Assembly (NCBI RefSeq): GCF_900199455.1
Contig: NZ_FZQR01000015.1
Span: 62,001 to 126,000 of the forward strand
Origin: Mesorhizobium carmichaelinearum
GTDB lineage: Bacteria > Pseudomonadota > Alphaproteobacteria > Rhizobiales > Rhizobiaceae
Reading direction: 5' to 3'
DNA length: 64,000 nucleotides
The first letter of the stretch is position 1. Every line of letters begins with the position of its first letter. The translations under genes were made by a program, and so were the position numbers. The notes under the pieces are model-generated. The model saw only the letters and a list, made by a program, of their open reading frames with translations. It was not told the DNA's origin and did not search any database. Shown here piece by piece: positions 7,599-16,400 of this stretch.

Positions 7599-9112
7599 AG
7601 CCACGCGTCACCATACGGACGGCCTTGTCTGATCCGCAGTTGCTTGGTGGAGCATTGCCGGGCGAAAGCTGGGCTATATGGCGGACACTGTTGATTGCTG
7701 CCATGGGCGAGGCCCTGACTGATGATGAGCGCAACGCGTTTGCTGCCGTTACAGGCCGTGACAGGGAGCCGCCACAGCGCGTTGACGAGATTTGGTGCGT
7801 CGTTGGCCGTCGCGGCGGCAAGACGCGTGCAGCGGGCACGCTGGCGGCGTATGTGGCCACACTTTGCGACTGGACCGACAAGCTTGCTCCTGGTGAGCGC
7901 GGCGTGCTGCCTATCCTGGCAGCGTCGACGTCACAGGCGGACCGCGCGTTCCAACATGTCCTAGGCGTCTTGCAGCATTCTCCAGTTCTCAGCGGGCAGA
8001 TCATTGGGCAACCGACCTCGGACACCATCCGATTGTCAAATATGATCGACGTCATGATCAAGCCGGCGAACTTCCGCACGGTTCGATCCATCACGGCGGT
8101 TGCCGCCATCGCCGATGAACTTGCCTTTTGGCAGATCGAGGGCAGTAAAAATCCAGACAGGGAGATCCTGGCGGCGCTCAGGCCAGCATTGATCACGACT
8201 GGCGGCCCGCTGATGGTGATTTCCAGCCCGTATGCACGCCGTGGGGAGTTGTTTCGCGCCTACAGGTCGGACTACGGCCCGGAAGGCGATCCGTCCCTTC
8301 TGGTGGCCAAAGGGCCGTCCAAGGTGTTCAATTCTACCCTGCCACAGTCCGAGATCGACAAGGCTTTCAAGCGTGATCCGTCATCGGCCACCGCAGAATA
8401 TGGCGGCGAGTTCAGGATCGACGTCGAGACGCTGCTGGTGCGGGAAACCGTAGAGGCCGCTGTCGATCTCAACACGACCGAACGACCGCGCCTTCCTGGG
8501 GTCCACTACTATGGTTTTGTCGACCCCAGCGGAGGAAGTGCCGATTCGATGACGTTGGCGGTAGGCCACTTGGAAGGCACCAAAGCTGTTATCGATCGCA
8601 CCATTGAGAAACGGCCACCTTTCAGCCCCGAGGGAACCACAGACGAGTTTGCCGCCGTGCTGGCCTCCTTTGGTATCAATCGTGTCGTCGGTGATCGATA
8701 TGGCGGCGAATGGTGTCGGGAGCCCTTCAGGCGCCGTGGCATCGAATACGCTTTGAGCGATGCGCCTAAATCAGAGCTTTATCTGGCCTTGGTGCCTGCT
8801 CTCAATTCCGGCCGCGTTGCCTTATTGGATAATGACCGCGTGATTGATCAGCTTGTCGGGCTTGAGCGCCGCACGAGCAATTCCGGCCGTGATAGCGTCG
8901 ACCATGCCCCAGGCGGCCACGACGACGTTGCGAACGCCATTGCCGGCGTCGTCTTCATGCTCCTTCAGCAGCAGCCGGCGCCGACGATCTACGTTGGCAG
9001 CTATTCTCGCGGCCCGAGCCAGAACCAATATTCTTGCACCATGGGAACTCGGGACCCGTTCCGGGAACTGGAAGCCATCCTGGAAGAAGCCGCCCGAACC
9101 AACAATCGATAG
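7595..9112 (+). CDS. Phage terminase large subunit
   Basis: A 505-aa DNA-packaging motor. The ATPase domain has Walker A GRRGGKT (residues 71-77), Walker B AAIADE (170-175, catalytic E175) and coupling motif MVISSP near 207-212. The RNase H-fold nuclease has the expected acidic residues D310 (YGFVDPSGG), D367 (VVGDRYGG) and D443/D444 (GGHDDVANAIAG). Every catalytic position is present and length is normal, so it should be active. It would cut and pump the element's DNA into a prohead, yet the element encodes no prohead, so a helper's capsid would be required. The next gene begins 10 bp downstream with a good AGGAG. Confidence 0.95.
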   Translation: MKPRVTIRTALSDPQLLGGALPGESWAIWRTLLIAAMGEALTDDERNAFAAVTGRDREPPQRVDEIWCVVGRRGGKTRAAGTLAAYVATLCDWTDKLAPGERGVLPILAASTSQADRAFQHVLGVLQHSPVLSGQIIGQPTSDTIRLSNMIDVMIKPANFRTVRSITAVAAIADELAFWQIEGSKNPDREILAALRPALITTGGPLMVISSPYARRGELFRAYRSDYGPEGDPSLLVAKGPSKVFNSTLPQSEIDKAFKRDPSSATAEYGGEFRIDVETLLVRETVEAAVDLNTTERPRLPGVHYYGFVDPSGGSADSMTLAVGHLEGTKAVIDRTIEKRPPFSPEGTTDEFAAVLASFGINRVVGDRYGGEWCREPFRRRGIEYALSDAPKSELYLALVPALNSGRVALLDNDRVIDQLVGLERRTSNSGRDSVDHAPGGHDDVANAIAGVVFMLLQQQPAPTIYVGSYSRGPSQNQYSCTMGTRDPFRELEAILEEAARTNNR

Positions 9113-9122
9113 GAGCCCGAAA

Positions 9123-9407
9123 ATGAAACCCTCAGAACTGCTTGAATCCCACGCCGAAGCCGGCCGCCGATATGTGTCGGCGCTCACCGAACTGGAAGAC
9201 GCGTTCATCACTTTGGCCGCGCACGACAGAGCCTTGGAAAACCAGAATGTTCCGGTCGGTCCGACACCGGTCCGTGGATTTTTTGGACATCCTGATTCCA
9301 GGCCGTGGCCACTTCGACATGCCGAGTTTGCCCCCGATGGTGGGCTGAACTGGCAAGATGCGTCCAAGACGCGCGGCAATGCGATCATCGAGGAGATGCA
9401 AAAATGA
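9123..9407 (+). CDS. Hypothetical protein, packaging operon
   Basis: A 94-aa protein starting at ATG 9123 with AGGAG 8 bp upstream; an in-frame extension into the terminase gene is discarded. The N-terminal half is an amphipathic helix (AGRRYVSALTELEDAFITLA), followed by a Pro/Gly-rich part. Function unknown; its stop overlaps the next start by ATGA. Confidence 0.65.
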   Translation: MKPSELLESHAEAGRRYVSALTELEDAFITLAAHDRALENQNVPVGPTPVRGFFGHPDSRPWPLRHAEFAPDGGLNWQDASKTRGNAIIEEMQK

Positions 9408-10225
9408 ATATTCGAGCACAGCAACTCCTCAGCAGAATCCCCGATCATCCTTCGACGGCATCTTTGCGCACCGCCGCCCTTGAATGTCTCGCCCTTTCCG
9501 ACCGTTTCGGCGCGCGGGCAGCCGCGATCAAGGCCGACCCCAGCTTCACTGCAATAGGGCGGGAGAAGGCCGTCAAGGACGAGGCTGCGAAAACATTCCT
9601 GCCGGGTTTGCAAGTGGCGTATGCGCCGATTGCCAGGGCGCTGGCATCGGCCAAGCAGGCCCGGGCGGCCATTTTCGCTTCGGCCTTCCCGCAGCCGGAT
9701 CCTACCAACATCGCCGCTGCGCTTGAGCGGCAGGAAATTCGCGCGCTTGTCAGGGAATTGAAGCCCGGCGAGCGCATGGCGTTCATCAGTGGTAGCCGGG
9801 ATGAAAGGGTTGCGGATGCAGTCCTTTCCGCACCCCCGGTCCTCTCCGGACTGTCGGATGACATGTTCGGGCAGTTTCGCGACCTGGTGATGGAACGTCG
9901 GGTTGACGGTGGCCAGGTCGCAGAAATTCAAAAGGCGGAGGAAGCCGCCGAGGCCGCCCAGGCTGCAATGATTGTCGCGCGAAACGATATCAGAACCGCC
10001 ACAGGTCTTCCTGATCGGGCGTTCGAGGATCTCCAGAAATCGAGTGCGCCAACTCCCTGGCTGAAGCAAGCCGGCGACCAGGTGGTGAAGGTAATTCCGG
10101 GCGAGATGACGTACCCGGCCGCATCTGCCGACGATCTCGCGCTTGGCAAGTTTTACGCGAACGCGGACGAGTACTTCGCCGAAAATCCCGGCGCAAGAAT
10201 CGCTGCAACGCCGGCTGCGGCCTGA
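9404..10225 (+). CDS. Hypothetical structural-region protein
   Basis: A 273-aa mostly helical, Ala-rich protein, translationally coupled by ATGA. It occupies the place where head or portal genes would be in a full phage, but it is too short for a portal and I see no capsid or scaffold signature. A long helix (VAEIQKAEEAAEAAQAAMI) lies near residues 167-190. It could be a connector, tail-assembly or capsid-remodelling factor, but this is speculation from position. Confidence 0.6.
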   Translation: MNIRAQQLLSRIPDHPSTASLRTAALECLALSDRFGARAAAIKADPSFTAIGREKAVKDEAAKTFLPGLQVAYAPIARALASAKQARAAIFASAFPQPDPTNIAAALERQEIRALVRELKPGERMAFISGSRDERVADAVLSAPPVLSGLSDDMFGQFRDLVMERRVDGGQVAEIQKAEEAAEAAQAAMIVARNDIRTATGLPDRAFEDLQKSSAPTPWLKQAGDQVVKVIPGEMTYPAASADDLALGKFYANADEYFAENPGARIAATPAAA

Positions 10226-10236
10226 GGGAGATGGCT

Positions 10237-10590
10237 ATGAAAACGCTTCCCCTGGGTGGCTCCGAAGTCGTCAGCTTGCCATCCTATAATCAGCTTTCAG
10301 TCACCGTCTCGAGTGGCGGCACAGGCACGGTCGAACGCCTTGGGAACAATCCTGGCGAGCCGTCATTCGGGGCGCCGACAACGCTCAACGCGAATGCATC
10401 GTTCGGCCCGTTCCCTGTGTGGACGCGCCATATGCTGCGGTGCATCCCGTCCAGCCTTATGAGCTACGACATTGCGCCCGCAGATTTCCCGGCTGTTACC
10501 TCCGGCGTCGAGCGCATCGTCAATTTGAGCCAAGCCGAATACGACGCGCTCACTCCTGATCCCGCAACGCTCTATCTGATCGTCGGCTGA
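10237..10590 (+). CDS. Hypothetical virion-associated protein
   Basis: A 117-aa beta-rich protein. Start chosen at ATG 10237 because GAGGGAG lies 6 bp upstream; an ATG at 10231 is too close. The C-terminus, NLSQAEYDALTPDPATLYLIV, closely resembles the tail end of small phage tail-tip or fibre proteins that finish with AEYDAL---DP-TLY-IV. This supports a virion or tail role without fixing which one. Confidence 0.65.
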   Translation: MKTLPLGGSEVVSLPSYNQLSVTVSSGGTGTVERLGNNPGEPSFGAPTTLNANASFGPFPVWTRHMLRCIPSSLMSYDIAPADFPAVTSGVERIVNLSQAEYDALTPDPATLYLIVG

Positions 10591-10599
10591 AGGAGCCAC

Positions 10600-10827
10600 A
10601 TGATGCCAACTGTCACGCTCGACGATCTCAAAGCCGCACGGGACACTGCCGCCGCGCGCTACCAAGCCGTCCTGGCTGACCTTTCGGTTGCGTATGCGGA
10701 TCTGGCTGGCCTCGATATCGCCTTGGCCCAGCTTTCCGGCTCCGCCGAGATCGTCAACATCGGCAAGCATCTGGCCAAGCTGATCGGCGACCAACTGGCC
10801 AAGCCGGCTGCAATCGGAGGGGAATGA
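10600..10827 (+). CDS. Small helical protein before tape measure
   Basis: A 75-aa protein with AAGGAG upstream and two possible ATGs (10600, 10603). It is almost entirely helical (TLDDLKAARDTAAARYQAVL). Sitting directly before the tape-measure gene it occupies the position of tail-assembly chaperones, but no frameshift cassette or known chaperone motif is evident. Confidence 0.6.
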   Translation: MMPTVTLDDLKAARDTAAARYQAVLADLSVAYADLAGLDIALAQLSGSAEIVNIGKHLAKLIGDQLAKPAAIGGE

Positions 10828-10830
10828 ACC

Positions 10831-13800
10831 ATGGAAACCGCCGGCAACGTCACAATCCAGATCAGCGGCAACATCGCACCCTTCGAAGCGAAGCTTGCGC
10901 AGGCGCAGCAGCTCGCGACGAAATTCGACGCTGAAATCACGGCGAAACTGAACGGTGCCGGCCTGTCTGAAGGATTGGCCAGGATCGCGGCCGGTGTCGA
11001 CGCGACCAATGCGCTGCTGACCAAGCTGACGACTTCCAGCACCGGGGCAGGGTTGGCCCTGAGCAAAGTGGCGGCGTCGACCAAGGCCACAACAGAGGCC
11101 CTGACACAGGTCGCCACAGCAACGAAGCTCGTCAACGCCGAGATGGCCAGCATAGGCGGCTCTGGCGGTGGCGCGGCAGCGCTTGCAACGGGCACGATTG
11201 CAGCGAAGGATTTTGCCGCCGCATTGGAGGCCACAGGCGGCAATTTGTCGAAGATCACGCCGCAAATGGTCGGGTTGGCGACGGAAACTGAGGCTGTTGC
11301 GGTAGCAAGCAAAACCGCTGCCGTTGGCATGGCGGAACTTGGCGTTGCCGAGACTAGAACGGCTGGCCTTGGCGCTGGCGTCACGAGGGAATTTTCAGTG
11401 CTTGGCGCCGAAATTGCGCGCGGCAATTTCTCAAGAATTCCGGGCAGCCTGATCGTGCTGAACGAGCGCCTTGTCAGCACCGGCACCGGTGTCCTGACCC
11501 TCAGAAACGGGTTGACGGCCCTTGGCGGTCTCGCCTCGGCTGTCTTCAATCCGTTCACGCTCGGCTTTCTGGCCATCTCCATCGGTTCGGAGGTTGCCAT
11601 CAAGGCTTTTAGCGGGATCAAGGGGAGTGTTCTCGACGTCAACACGGTCCTGGAGAACAACAAGAAACTCATCGATGACATTGCCAAGGCTTACCCAGAA
11701 GCGGCAATTGCGGCGAAGCAGTACGAGGAACAGGCAAACCAGATACCGAAGTCCATCGCAGCCGCCGATATTACTAATCAGATAGCAGATGCGAGGAAGA
11801 CGCTTTCAGCGGATCTGGATGCGCTCCGCATCGACATGCATGCGCTTGGCGGTGAGTTCGCGCTGACGGGCAAGGCAGGTTCCGAGGCGTTCGAAGCCCT
11901 TTCAGGCAGGGTGCACGACGGCACGATCAGCGCCCAGGCTCTCTATAGCGAGATCGGCAAACTTGAGCTTGATCCCAAGCTGAGCGCCGAGGCGCACTCT
12001 TTCGCAAGGTCGCTGGAGGATGCGGCGAAAAAGGCCGCGGATCTGGAAAGGTCAATCTCCGCCGATACGGGGATTAACAACATCGTCCAGAACGATGCGA
12101 AGGCACAGCACACGCTCTTCGAAATCTCTGCCGGCTTCAAGGATGTCAACACCAGCGCTGGCAGTGCGGACGCCACGATTGCAAAATTGTTCGGCACGAT
12201 GAACTCAGGCGGCGGCAACGGTTTCGGGGTAACGCGCTCTTTGGCTGGTCAGTTTGGCGGCCAGGTGAACGGCCAACTACAGACCACGCTCGGCATGTTC
12301 CAGCAGGTCGACGCCGCCGTTCAGAATTCCCGTCAGAACCAATTGGCCGGAATGGTCCAGCTCGAATCGCAGTTCCGCGCCACAACCACTCAGGTTGATG
12401 TGCTGAAGCAGGCTCTCGCTACCGCTGGCGGCAAGGACAATATCGACGCATTCTTCGGCGACGTCGCCAACATCAAGGACGCCAACGCCGAGATTGCCAG
12501 TGCGACCACCACGGTTCAAAAACTCTTCGCCGCGATGGCAACCGGCAACGCCAGCGTCAACGCGGTATATCAGGGCCTCGACATGGTGCGGCAGACGCTC
12601 ACCAACGACGGATTCCCGGTCGACAAGGTCAACAACTTCATCGATTCGCTGGTGCGGACAAATCAGCAGCTTGTTGCCGATCAGGGCCAGGTGCATCAGT
12701 TGAACGCCGCAATCCAGGCGATGAAGGACAAGACCGTCACCATCACGGTCGTCACGCAGCAAGTCGGCACGGGCACGAAGTCGATCTATGACGTGCCCGG
12801 AGGCCCTGTAGGTGTCACCCGCTACGGCGGCCAGTCAGACATGACCCAGCAGGGCTATTCGGTTCCGTCCTACAATGGCGGCGCCGAGTCTTCCGGCTAC
12901 GGTTCCTCCTATGGCCTTTCCGGCGGCACCAGCACCGTCAACGTCACGCGCTTCAGCAGCGAAGGGCCATGGCAGAACCCGAATGGCGCCACGGCGGCCG
13001 AATGGTCGCAACTCACGCCTCAGAACAAGAAGGATATCTATAACGGCAAGACCGACTACGCCCATATCCTCTACCCGGATTATTACCGTGCTGGCGGCGG
13101 TCCGGTAAGCGCACACACTCCATATTGGGTAGGCGAGCAAGGTCCGGAACTGGTTGTGCCATCCGGCAACGGCACCGTCATCCCGAACGCCCAATCCCTT
13201 GCGCTTGCTCAGTCGCTGGCCAACCCGCAATCGGCCTTCACCGGCCGCGATCCGACGCAGCAAAGCGATCGGTTGTGGACCGTCATGATGAACATCGAGG
13301 CCAACACGCGCAAGACCGCGCAGCTGCTCGATGAAGTCAATACCAGGGGCGCATCGATTGCAAGCAGCGGAGGTTCGTCGGGCGCTTCGGGCACCATGAC
13401 GAAAATCGGCGGCGAACTCTACGATTCCAACGGGCTCAATGCCGGCGGCCATACCGCAGATCAGGTGGCGGCCTACAGTCGCGTCATGAGTTCCGCCATG
13501 GCCAATTATTCGGCGATCGGCGGCATGGGTCTTGTCGGCTATGGGGCGAATGGCCTGGCGGCGACCCCCCGGCAGATCGCCGATAACCTTGTCTATGGCG
13601 GCGGTCAGTCGGTGGGCATCCCCTCCGGCCGCAATGATTACGAAAACACGCTGCTCAAGACCGACATTGCCCACTACCAGCAGGAGCAGCGTCGCCATAA
13701 GGCCATCTACGGCTTTGCCACCGGCGGCATCGATAGCAGCGACACGCAAAAGGTCGAGTTCTTCAAGAACCCAAATGAGAAGGTGATCATCGCGCGTCCA

Positions 13801-13995
13801 GATCAGTTCGCCGATGTGCGGCCGGGATCGACGGGGACAAGTTCCAGCAGCGGCAACGACAATCGTCCGATCGTCGTCAACCAGACCCACAACTGGAATG
13901 GCAACGCGCCGCCTTCCAAGGATAGCCAGGCTGAAATCCGCAGGCAGACCGCGCTTGGCATCCGCGACGCTTTTAGGTCCGTCAATGGTCGTTGA
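10831..13995 (+). CDS. Tape-measure-like tail protein
   Basis: A 1054-aa protein with tape-measure architecture. It has a short N-terminal beta segment (VTIQISGNIAPFEAKLAQA), extended coiled-coil-like Ala-rich helices, a hydrophobic segment near residues 228-265 (TLGFLAISIGSEVAIKAF) and a second helical region to about 640. The Gly/Ser-rich C-terminal part contains AGGGPVSAHTPYWVGEQGPE and LVVPSGNGTVIPN, a signature of phage tape measures. Tape measures set tail length at roughly 1.5 Angstrom per residue, so this would fit a tail of about 150 nm if the whole chain spans it. No major tail tube or tip genes accompany it, so it would have to work with a helper's tail parts or have another role. 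Confidence 0.85.
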   Translation: METAGNVTIQISGNIAPFEAKLAQAQQLATKFDAEITAKLNGAGLSEGLARIAAGVDATNALLTKLTTSSTGAGLALSKVAASTKATTEALTQVATATKLVNAEMASIGGSGGGAAALATGTIAAKDFAAALEATGGNLSKITPQMVGLATETEAVAVASKTAAVGMAELGVAETRTAGLGAGVTREFSVLGAEIARGNFSRIPGSLIVLNERLVSTGTGVLTLRNGLTALGGLASAVFNPFTLGFLAISIGSEVAIKAFSGIKGSVLDVNTVLENNKKLIDDIAKAYPEAAIAAKQYEEQANQIPKSIAAADITNQIADARKTLSADLDALRIDMHALGGEFALTGKAGSEAFEALSGRVHDGTISAQALYSEIGKLELDPKLSAEAHSFARSLEDAAKKAADLERSISADTGINNIVQNDAKAQHTLFEISAGFKDVNTSAGSADATIAKLFGTMNSGGGNGFGVTRSLAGQFGGQVNGQLQTTLGMFQQVDAAVQNSRQNQLAGMVQLESQFRATTTQVDVLKQALATAGGKDNIDAFFGDVANIKDANAEIASATTTVQKLFAAMATGNASVNAVYQGLDMVRQTLTNDGFPVDKVNNFIDSLVRTNQQLVADQGQVHQLNAAIQAMKDKTVTITVVTQQVGTGTKSIYDVPGGPVGVTRYGGQSDMTQQGYSVPSYNGGAESSGYGSSYGLSGGTSTVNVTRFSSEGPWQNPNGATAAEWSQLTPQNKKDIYNGKTDYAHILYPDYYRAGGGPVSAHTPYWVGEQGPELVVPSGNGTVIPNAQSLALAQSLANPQSAFTGRDPTQQSDRLWTVMMNIEANTRKTAQLLDEVNTRGASIASSGGSSGASGTMTKIGGELYDSNGLNAGGHTADQVAAYSRVMSSAMANYSAIGGMGLVGYGANGLAATPRQIADNLVYGGGQSVGIPSGRNDYENTLLKTDIAHYQQEQRRHKAIYGFATGGIDSSDTQKVEFFKNPNEKVIIARPDQFADVRPGSTGTSSSSGNDNRPIVVNQTHNWNGNAPPSKDSQAEIRRQTALGIRDAFRSVNGR

Positions 13996-14065
13996 TAGGC
14001 TGATGCCGGCGCTCGCCTTCATCGCCGCCTGTGGGCTGATCCTGGCGCTGGCGTGGCCGTTCTAA
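13985..14065 (+). CDS. 26-residue putative membrane peptide
   Basis: ATG at 13985 overlaps the last 11 bases of the tape-measure gene in another frame and ends with TAA at 14065. The peptide is one hydrophobic segment (LMPALAFIAACGLILALAW) with a short basic N-terminus. It could be a small inner-membrane or holin-like peptide, or a chance frame; there is no independent Shine-Dalgarno. Confidence 0.35.
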   Translation: MVVDRLMPALAFIAACGLILALAWPF

Positions 14066-14083
14066 GCCTCTTGGCGACGAGCC

Positions 14084-14257
14084 TTACCTGCCCAGCGGGG
14101 CGGCCATTTCGGCGCGCGCAATGATTTCGCGGGCATGCTCTGTCAGCCGGCGGCTGTGCTCAATGAGTTCCTGACTTTCTTTAATGTGGATCAGAGCCTG
14201 GCGCTCCCTCTCATCGAAGGGCGCAACCAGTTTTTCGGTGTCGTTGATCTGTTGCAT
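14084..14257 (-). CDS. Small coiled-coil protein
   Basis: A 57-aa protein on the minus strand. ATG 14257 with GAGG upstream is preferred to an upstream GTG (14281). It is highly helical and charged (FDERERQALIHIKESQELIE, then HSRRLTEHAREIIARAE), suggesting a coiled-coil dimer. It is the first gene of opposite orientation after the tape measure, marking the start of the right arm. Function unknown. Confidence 0.6.
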   Translation of the reverse strand: MQQINDTEKLVAPFDERERQALIHIKESQELIEHSRRLTEHAREIIARAEMAAPLGR

Positions 14258-14383
14258 GACGATGGCGCCTCGGTGTTCCACTAGAAATAGAAACCCGCGA
14301 GGCTGGAAATCGTTCCGTTAAAGCCATCAGGCGGAACCATTTCCTGTCGCCTGCCGTTAGGTCAGTTGGAAGGGAATTCCGCT

Positions 14384-14557
14384 ATGATGATTGAAGAAGT
14401 AAGCAAACCGCCGCGCCCGGATAGCGGCTTCGTGGTGCGCCGTCTGGTCGATAAAACCGGCATCACCGAACCACAAGCTATCGAGGTTATCGCCTTGCTG
14501 GGGCTCAATTGGTCATCGCTGGTGCGAGAGGCCAAACTGTTGAACCCGAGGCATTAG
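14384..14557 (+). CDS. Small conserved-looking hypothetical protein
   Basis: A 57-aa protein with GGAAGGG upstream of ATG 14384. The middle (VVRRLVDKTGITEPQAIEVI) looks like a compact three-helix or HTH-like unit. It converges with the gene on the opposite strand, overlapping by 4 bp at the stops. I cannot name a family. Confidence 0.65.
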   Translation: MMIEEVSKPPRPDSGFVVRRLVDKTGITEPQAIEVIALLGLNWSSLVREAKLLNPRH

Positions 14558-14742
14558 AGCCGCACGATCTCATCCAGCCCCAAGCGGATGCGCTGGCCTT
14601 CCGCAAAGGCTAGAGCGTAGGATTCCAGTTCGTAGGTAAGGGTGGTTACCTTGCCGTCCTCGACCACGCGGACGTGCCATTCGCCGCATGCTTCGACCAC
14701 TTCAACGCAAGGGCGGACCTTGCCGTTCGTCTCGCTATCCAT
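14554..14742 (-). CDS. Small beta-rich hypothetical protein
   Basis: A 62-aa protein. ATG 14742 with AAGG 9 bp upstream is preferred to the in-frame ATG at 14808. Predicted strands (PCVEVVEACGEWHVRVVEDG, KVTTLTYELES) and a final helix resemble short DUF-type proteins common in rhizobia. Function not recognised. Confidence 0.6.
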   Translation of the reverse strand: MDSETNGKVRPCVEVVEACGEWHVRVVEDGKVTTLTYELESYALAFAEGQRIRLGLDEIVRL

Positions 14743-14937
14743 CGCCGTTGCCTTGTAGCAAATGGTAACCAGGCGATTTTTATAAAACCGTTGAGAGCGG
14801 CCTTTCAAGCGGATTCAATTGTACATTTCATACTAAGTCGCCGGCTTCTCGTCCTTTGGAACTTTAGCCAGTCCTAATGATTGGTGATTTGCGGCAGTGG
14901 CTTCCCGCTCCGGCCGCGACCGAGTGGGCGCTTGGTC

Positions 14938-14966
14938 GGCCCGCGCTTCCCCGAGTAGCGCGGGCC
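14938..14966. terminator. Strong hairpin, possible terminator
   Basis: GGCCCGCGCT (14938-14947) pairs with AGCGCGGGCC (14957-14966) over 10 bp, 9-nt loop, followed by ATTTCATTTT. The run of T is interrupted, so termination is plausible but not certain. Confidence 0.55.
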
Positions 14967-15013
14967 ATTTCATTTTAGCGGAACCTAACGTTCCCTGTGA
15001 GATTTATCGCTGC

Positions 15014-15235
15014 ATGAGCACGCGCGGTACAAACTTCCTTGACCAGTGGATTCGGTCCAACGTCCCGAGGACGGTCGGTGCCGATATCATCTCAGTTGCC
15101 GAGCTGACGCAAAAACTCTTCGCCGACGCCAAAGCGATCGGCATCAGTAGCACTGAAATTGAGGAGGACACCGGCAGCGTCTACGAGGCGATCCTTGACG
15201 CAATCGTTCATCACGACGCCGGCTTGGCGGACTGA
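15014..15235 (+). CDS. DUF768 family protein
   Basis: A 73-aa protein matching DUF768, a family I know essentially from Mesorhizobium, where many paralogues exist: MSTRGTNFLDQWI at the start, then ISVAELTQKLFADAKAIGIS and the acidic EIEEDTGSVYEAILDAIVHH. ATG 15014 begins the family's usual N-terminus, so the upstream in-frame extension is dropped. Function unknown. It supports the genus assignment and shows the element has been adapted to a Mesorhizobium host. Confidence 0.85.
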   Translation: MSTRGTNFLDQWIRSNVPRTVGADIISVAELTQKLFADAKAIGISSTEIEEDTGSVYEAILDAIVHHDAGLAD

Positions 15236-15259
15236 GTCCGCTTGCTCTATATCGATTAA

Positions 15260-15508
15260 ATGGGAAAAGGCTGGACCGTTCAAACCCTCATCGACGGCAA
15301 GATGAAGCTGACGGCGTTCTGCCACGTCTCAAGCTGCAACCATAGCAAAACGCTCGACCTGGAAATGCTCAAGACCAAGCTCGGTCCTGACGCACCTGCA
15401 ATGGCGGATGACTTAACCCCGAAATTACGCTGCGAGCGGTGCGGATCAAAGAAGGTCGGGCTGATCTACGCGCCAGACCCACGTAAGATGTCCGGCATGG
15501 GGCAATAG
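15260..15508 (+). CDS. Small zinc-ribbon-like protein
   Basis: An 82-aa protein with two Cys pairs, FCHVSSCNH (residues 21-29) and RCERCGSKKVG (57-67), spaced like a zinc ribbon or small Zn-binding fold. It ends with a basic, polar tail. Follows the DUF768 gene by 24 bp in the same orientation. Small proteins of this type occur on rhizobial mobile DNA; the exact role is unknown. Confidence 0.7.
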   Translation: MGKGWTVQTLIDGKMKLTAFCHVSSCNHSKTLDLEMLKTKLGPDAPAMADDLTPKLRCERCGSKKVGLIYAPDPRKMSGMGQ

Positions 15509-15617
15509 GCCCGGCTGCCGGGGGTAATCCTTGGGGGACGACAGCCGAGCCATGCCGGATGGATCTAACTCCGGCGGCGCGAACATTACCGATTCCTAAT
15601 GGATTCGCAACGCCGCA

Positions 15618-16400
15618 TCAGCCTTTGCGCAACGCCATTTCCGGCGGCTGGAGACCTTCACTCGGAATCCACTGGCCCGCAACGTATTCGCCCGATGGAT
15701 GCGTCAACCGGTGCGACAGGTCGATATATCCAGCCCTCTTAAGCACAGATATCAGGACTTCCTTATCGTCCACGAAGCGGTCGAGCAGCAGCGCGGCCAA
15801 TTCGTTGTAGGCGCTTTGGGTTTCCTCTTGCTTGGCCTTGAATCTGACCTGCCATTCCTCACGCTCTTTCCGCTCTCGCGCAAGCCGCGCTTTTTCCCGC
15901 GCCCTGGCCTCCGGCGATTTACTTGCTTCCTTGCGGGCGGCTTCGTCCGCTTCCTTGGCTTCCGAGAGGATCGACTTTACGGCCTTGACCGGCAGCGGCG
16001 CAGCAGATCGATGGGCTTCGTCAATGCGGGTGAGAATATCGCCGCGTACTGTGTCGGGCGCCTTCGCCATTTCAATCAAGGTCGTCGCCGGCAAATACGA
16101 AATGATTTCGCTTTTGACCCCGAGCTTTTCAGCCGCGAGCATATAGTTTTGAGCCGTGCGGGGAACGCCGGGAAACTCTGCTTCGACCCAGGCGATGAAA
16201 TGGCCGTGCCCGAGACTGGCCTTCACGTCGAGCAACCTTCGGCCCATTTCCAGAATATCGGCTGACATGCGCTTGTGCGTACCGTCGATATAGGCGGCAG
16301 TCTCTTTCGCAAGCCTCGCCTGTTCCGGTGTCAGGGCATCATAGCTGAATTGCCCGGCGGGAATGGCGACCGCAACGTCCTTGGTCTCGGTCTTGATCAT
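15618..16400 (-). CDS. DUF3102 domain protein
   Basis: A 260-aa protein. Residues about 45-150 match DUF3102, a domain of phage- and plasmid-borne proteins: DILEMGRRLLDVKASLGHGH, FIAWVEAEFPGVPRTAQNYM and LPATTLIEMAKAPD. A long charged coiled coil (about 165-205, ARKEASKSPEARAREKAR) and a small C-terminal domain follow. The biochemical role of DUF3102 is not established; linkage to a ribbon-helix-helix gene suggests a DNA-related role such as partition or regulation. Start overlaps the upstream gene's stop by ATGA, so the two are one operon. Confidence 0.8.
   Translation of the reverse strand: MIKTETKDVAVAIPAGQFSYDALTPEQARLAKETAAYIDGTHKRMSADILEMGRRLLDVKASLGHGHFIAWVEAEFPGVPRTAQNYMLAAEKLGVKSEIISYLPATTLIEMAKAPDTVRGDILTRIDEAHRSAAPLPVKAVKSILSEAKEADEAARKEASKSPEARAREKARLARERKEREEWQVRFKAKQEETQSAYNELAALLLDRFVDDKEVLISVLKRAGYIDLSHRLTHPSGEYVAGQWIPSEGLQPPEMALRKG

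Noticed and set aside
8822..10069. 415-residue minus-strand frame across terminase and following genes
   Set aside because: Conflicts with four coupled plus-strand genes; composition is typical of antisense high-GC frames.
9404..10225. 273-aa gene as a capsid or portal
   Set aside because: Too short for a portal and without capsid or scaffold motifs; kept as unknown.
12835..14022. 395-residue frame antisense to the tape measure
   Set aside because: Shadow of the real gene; no ribosome-binding site and no recognised motif.
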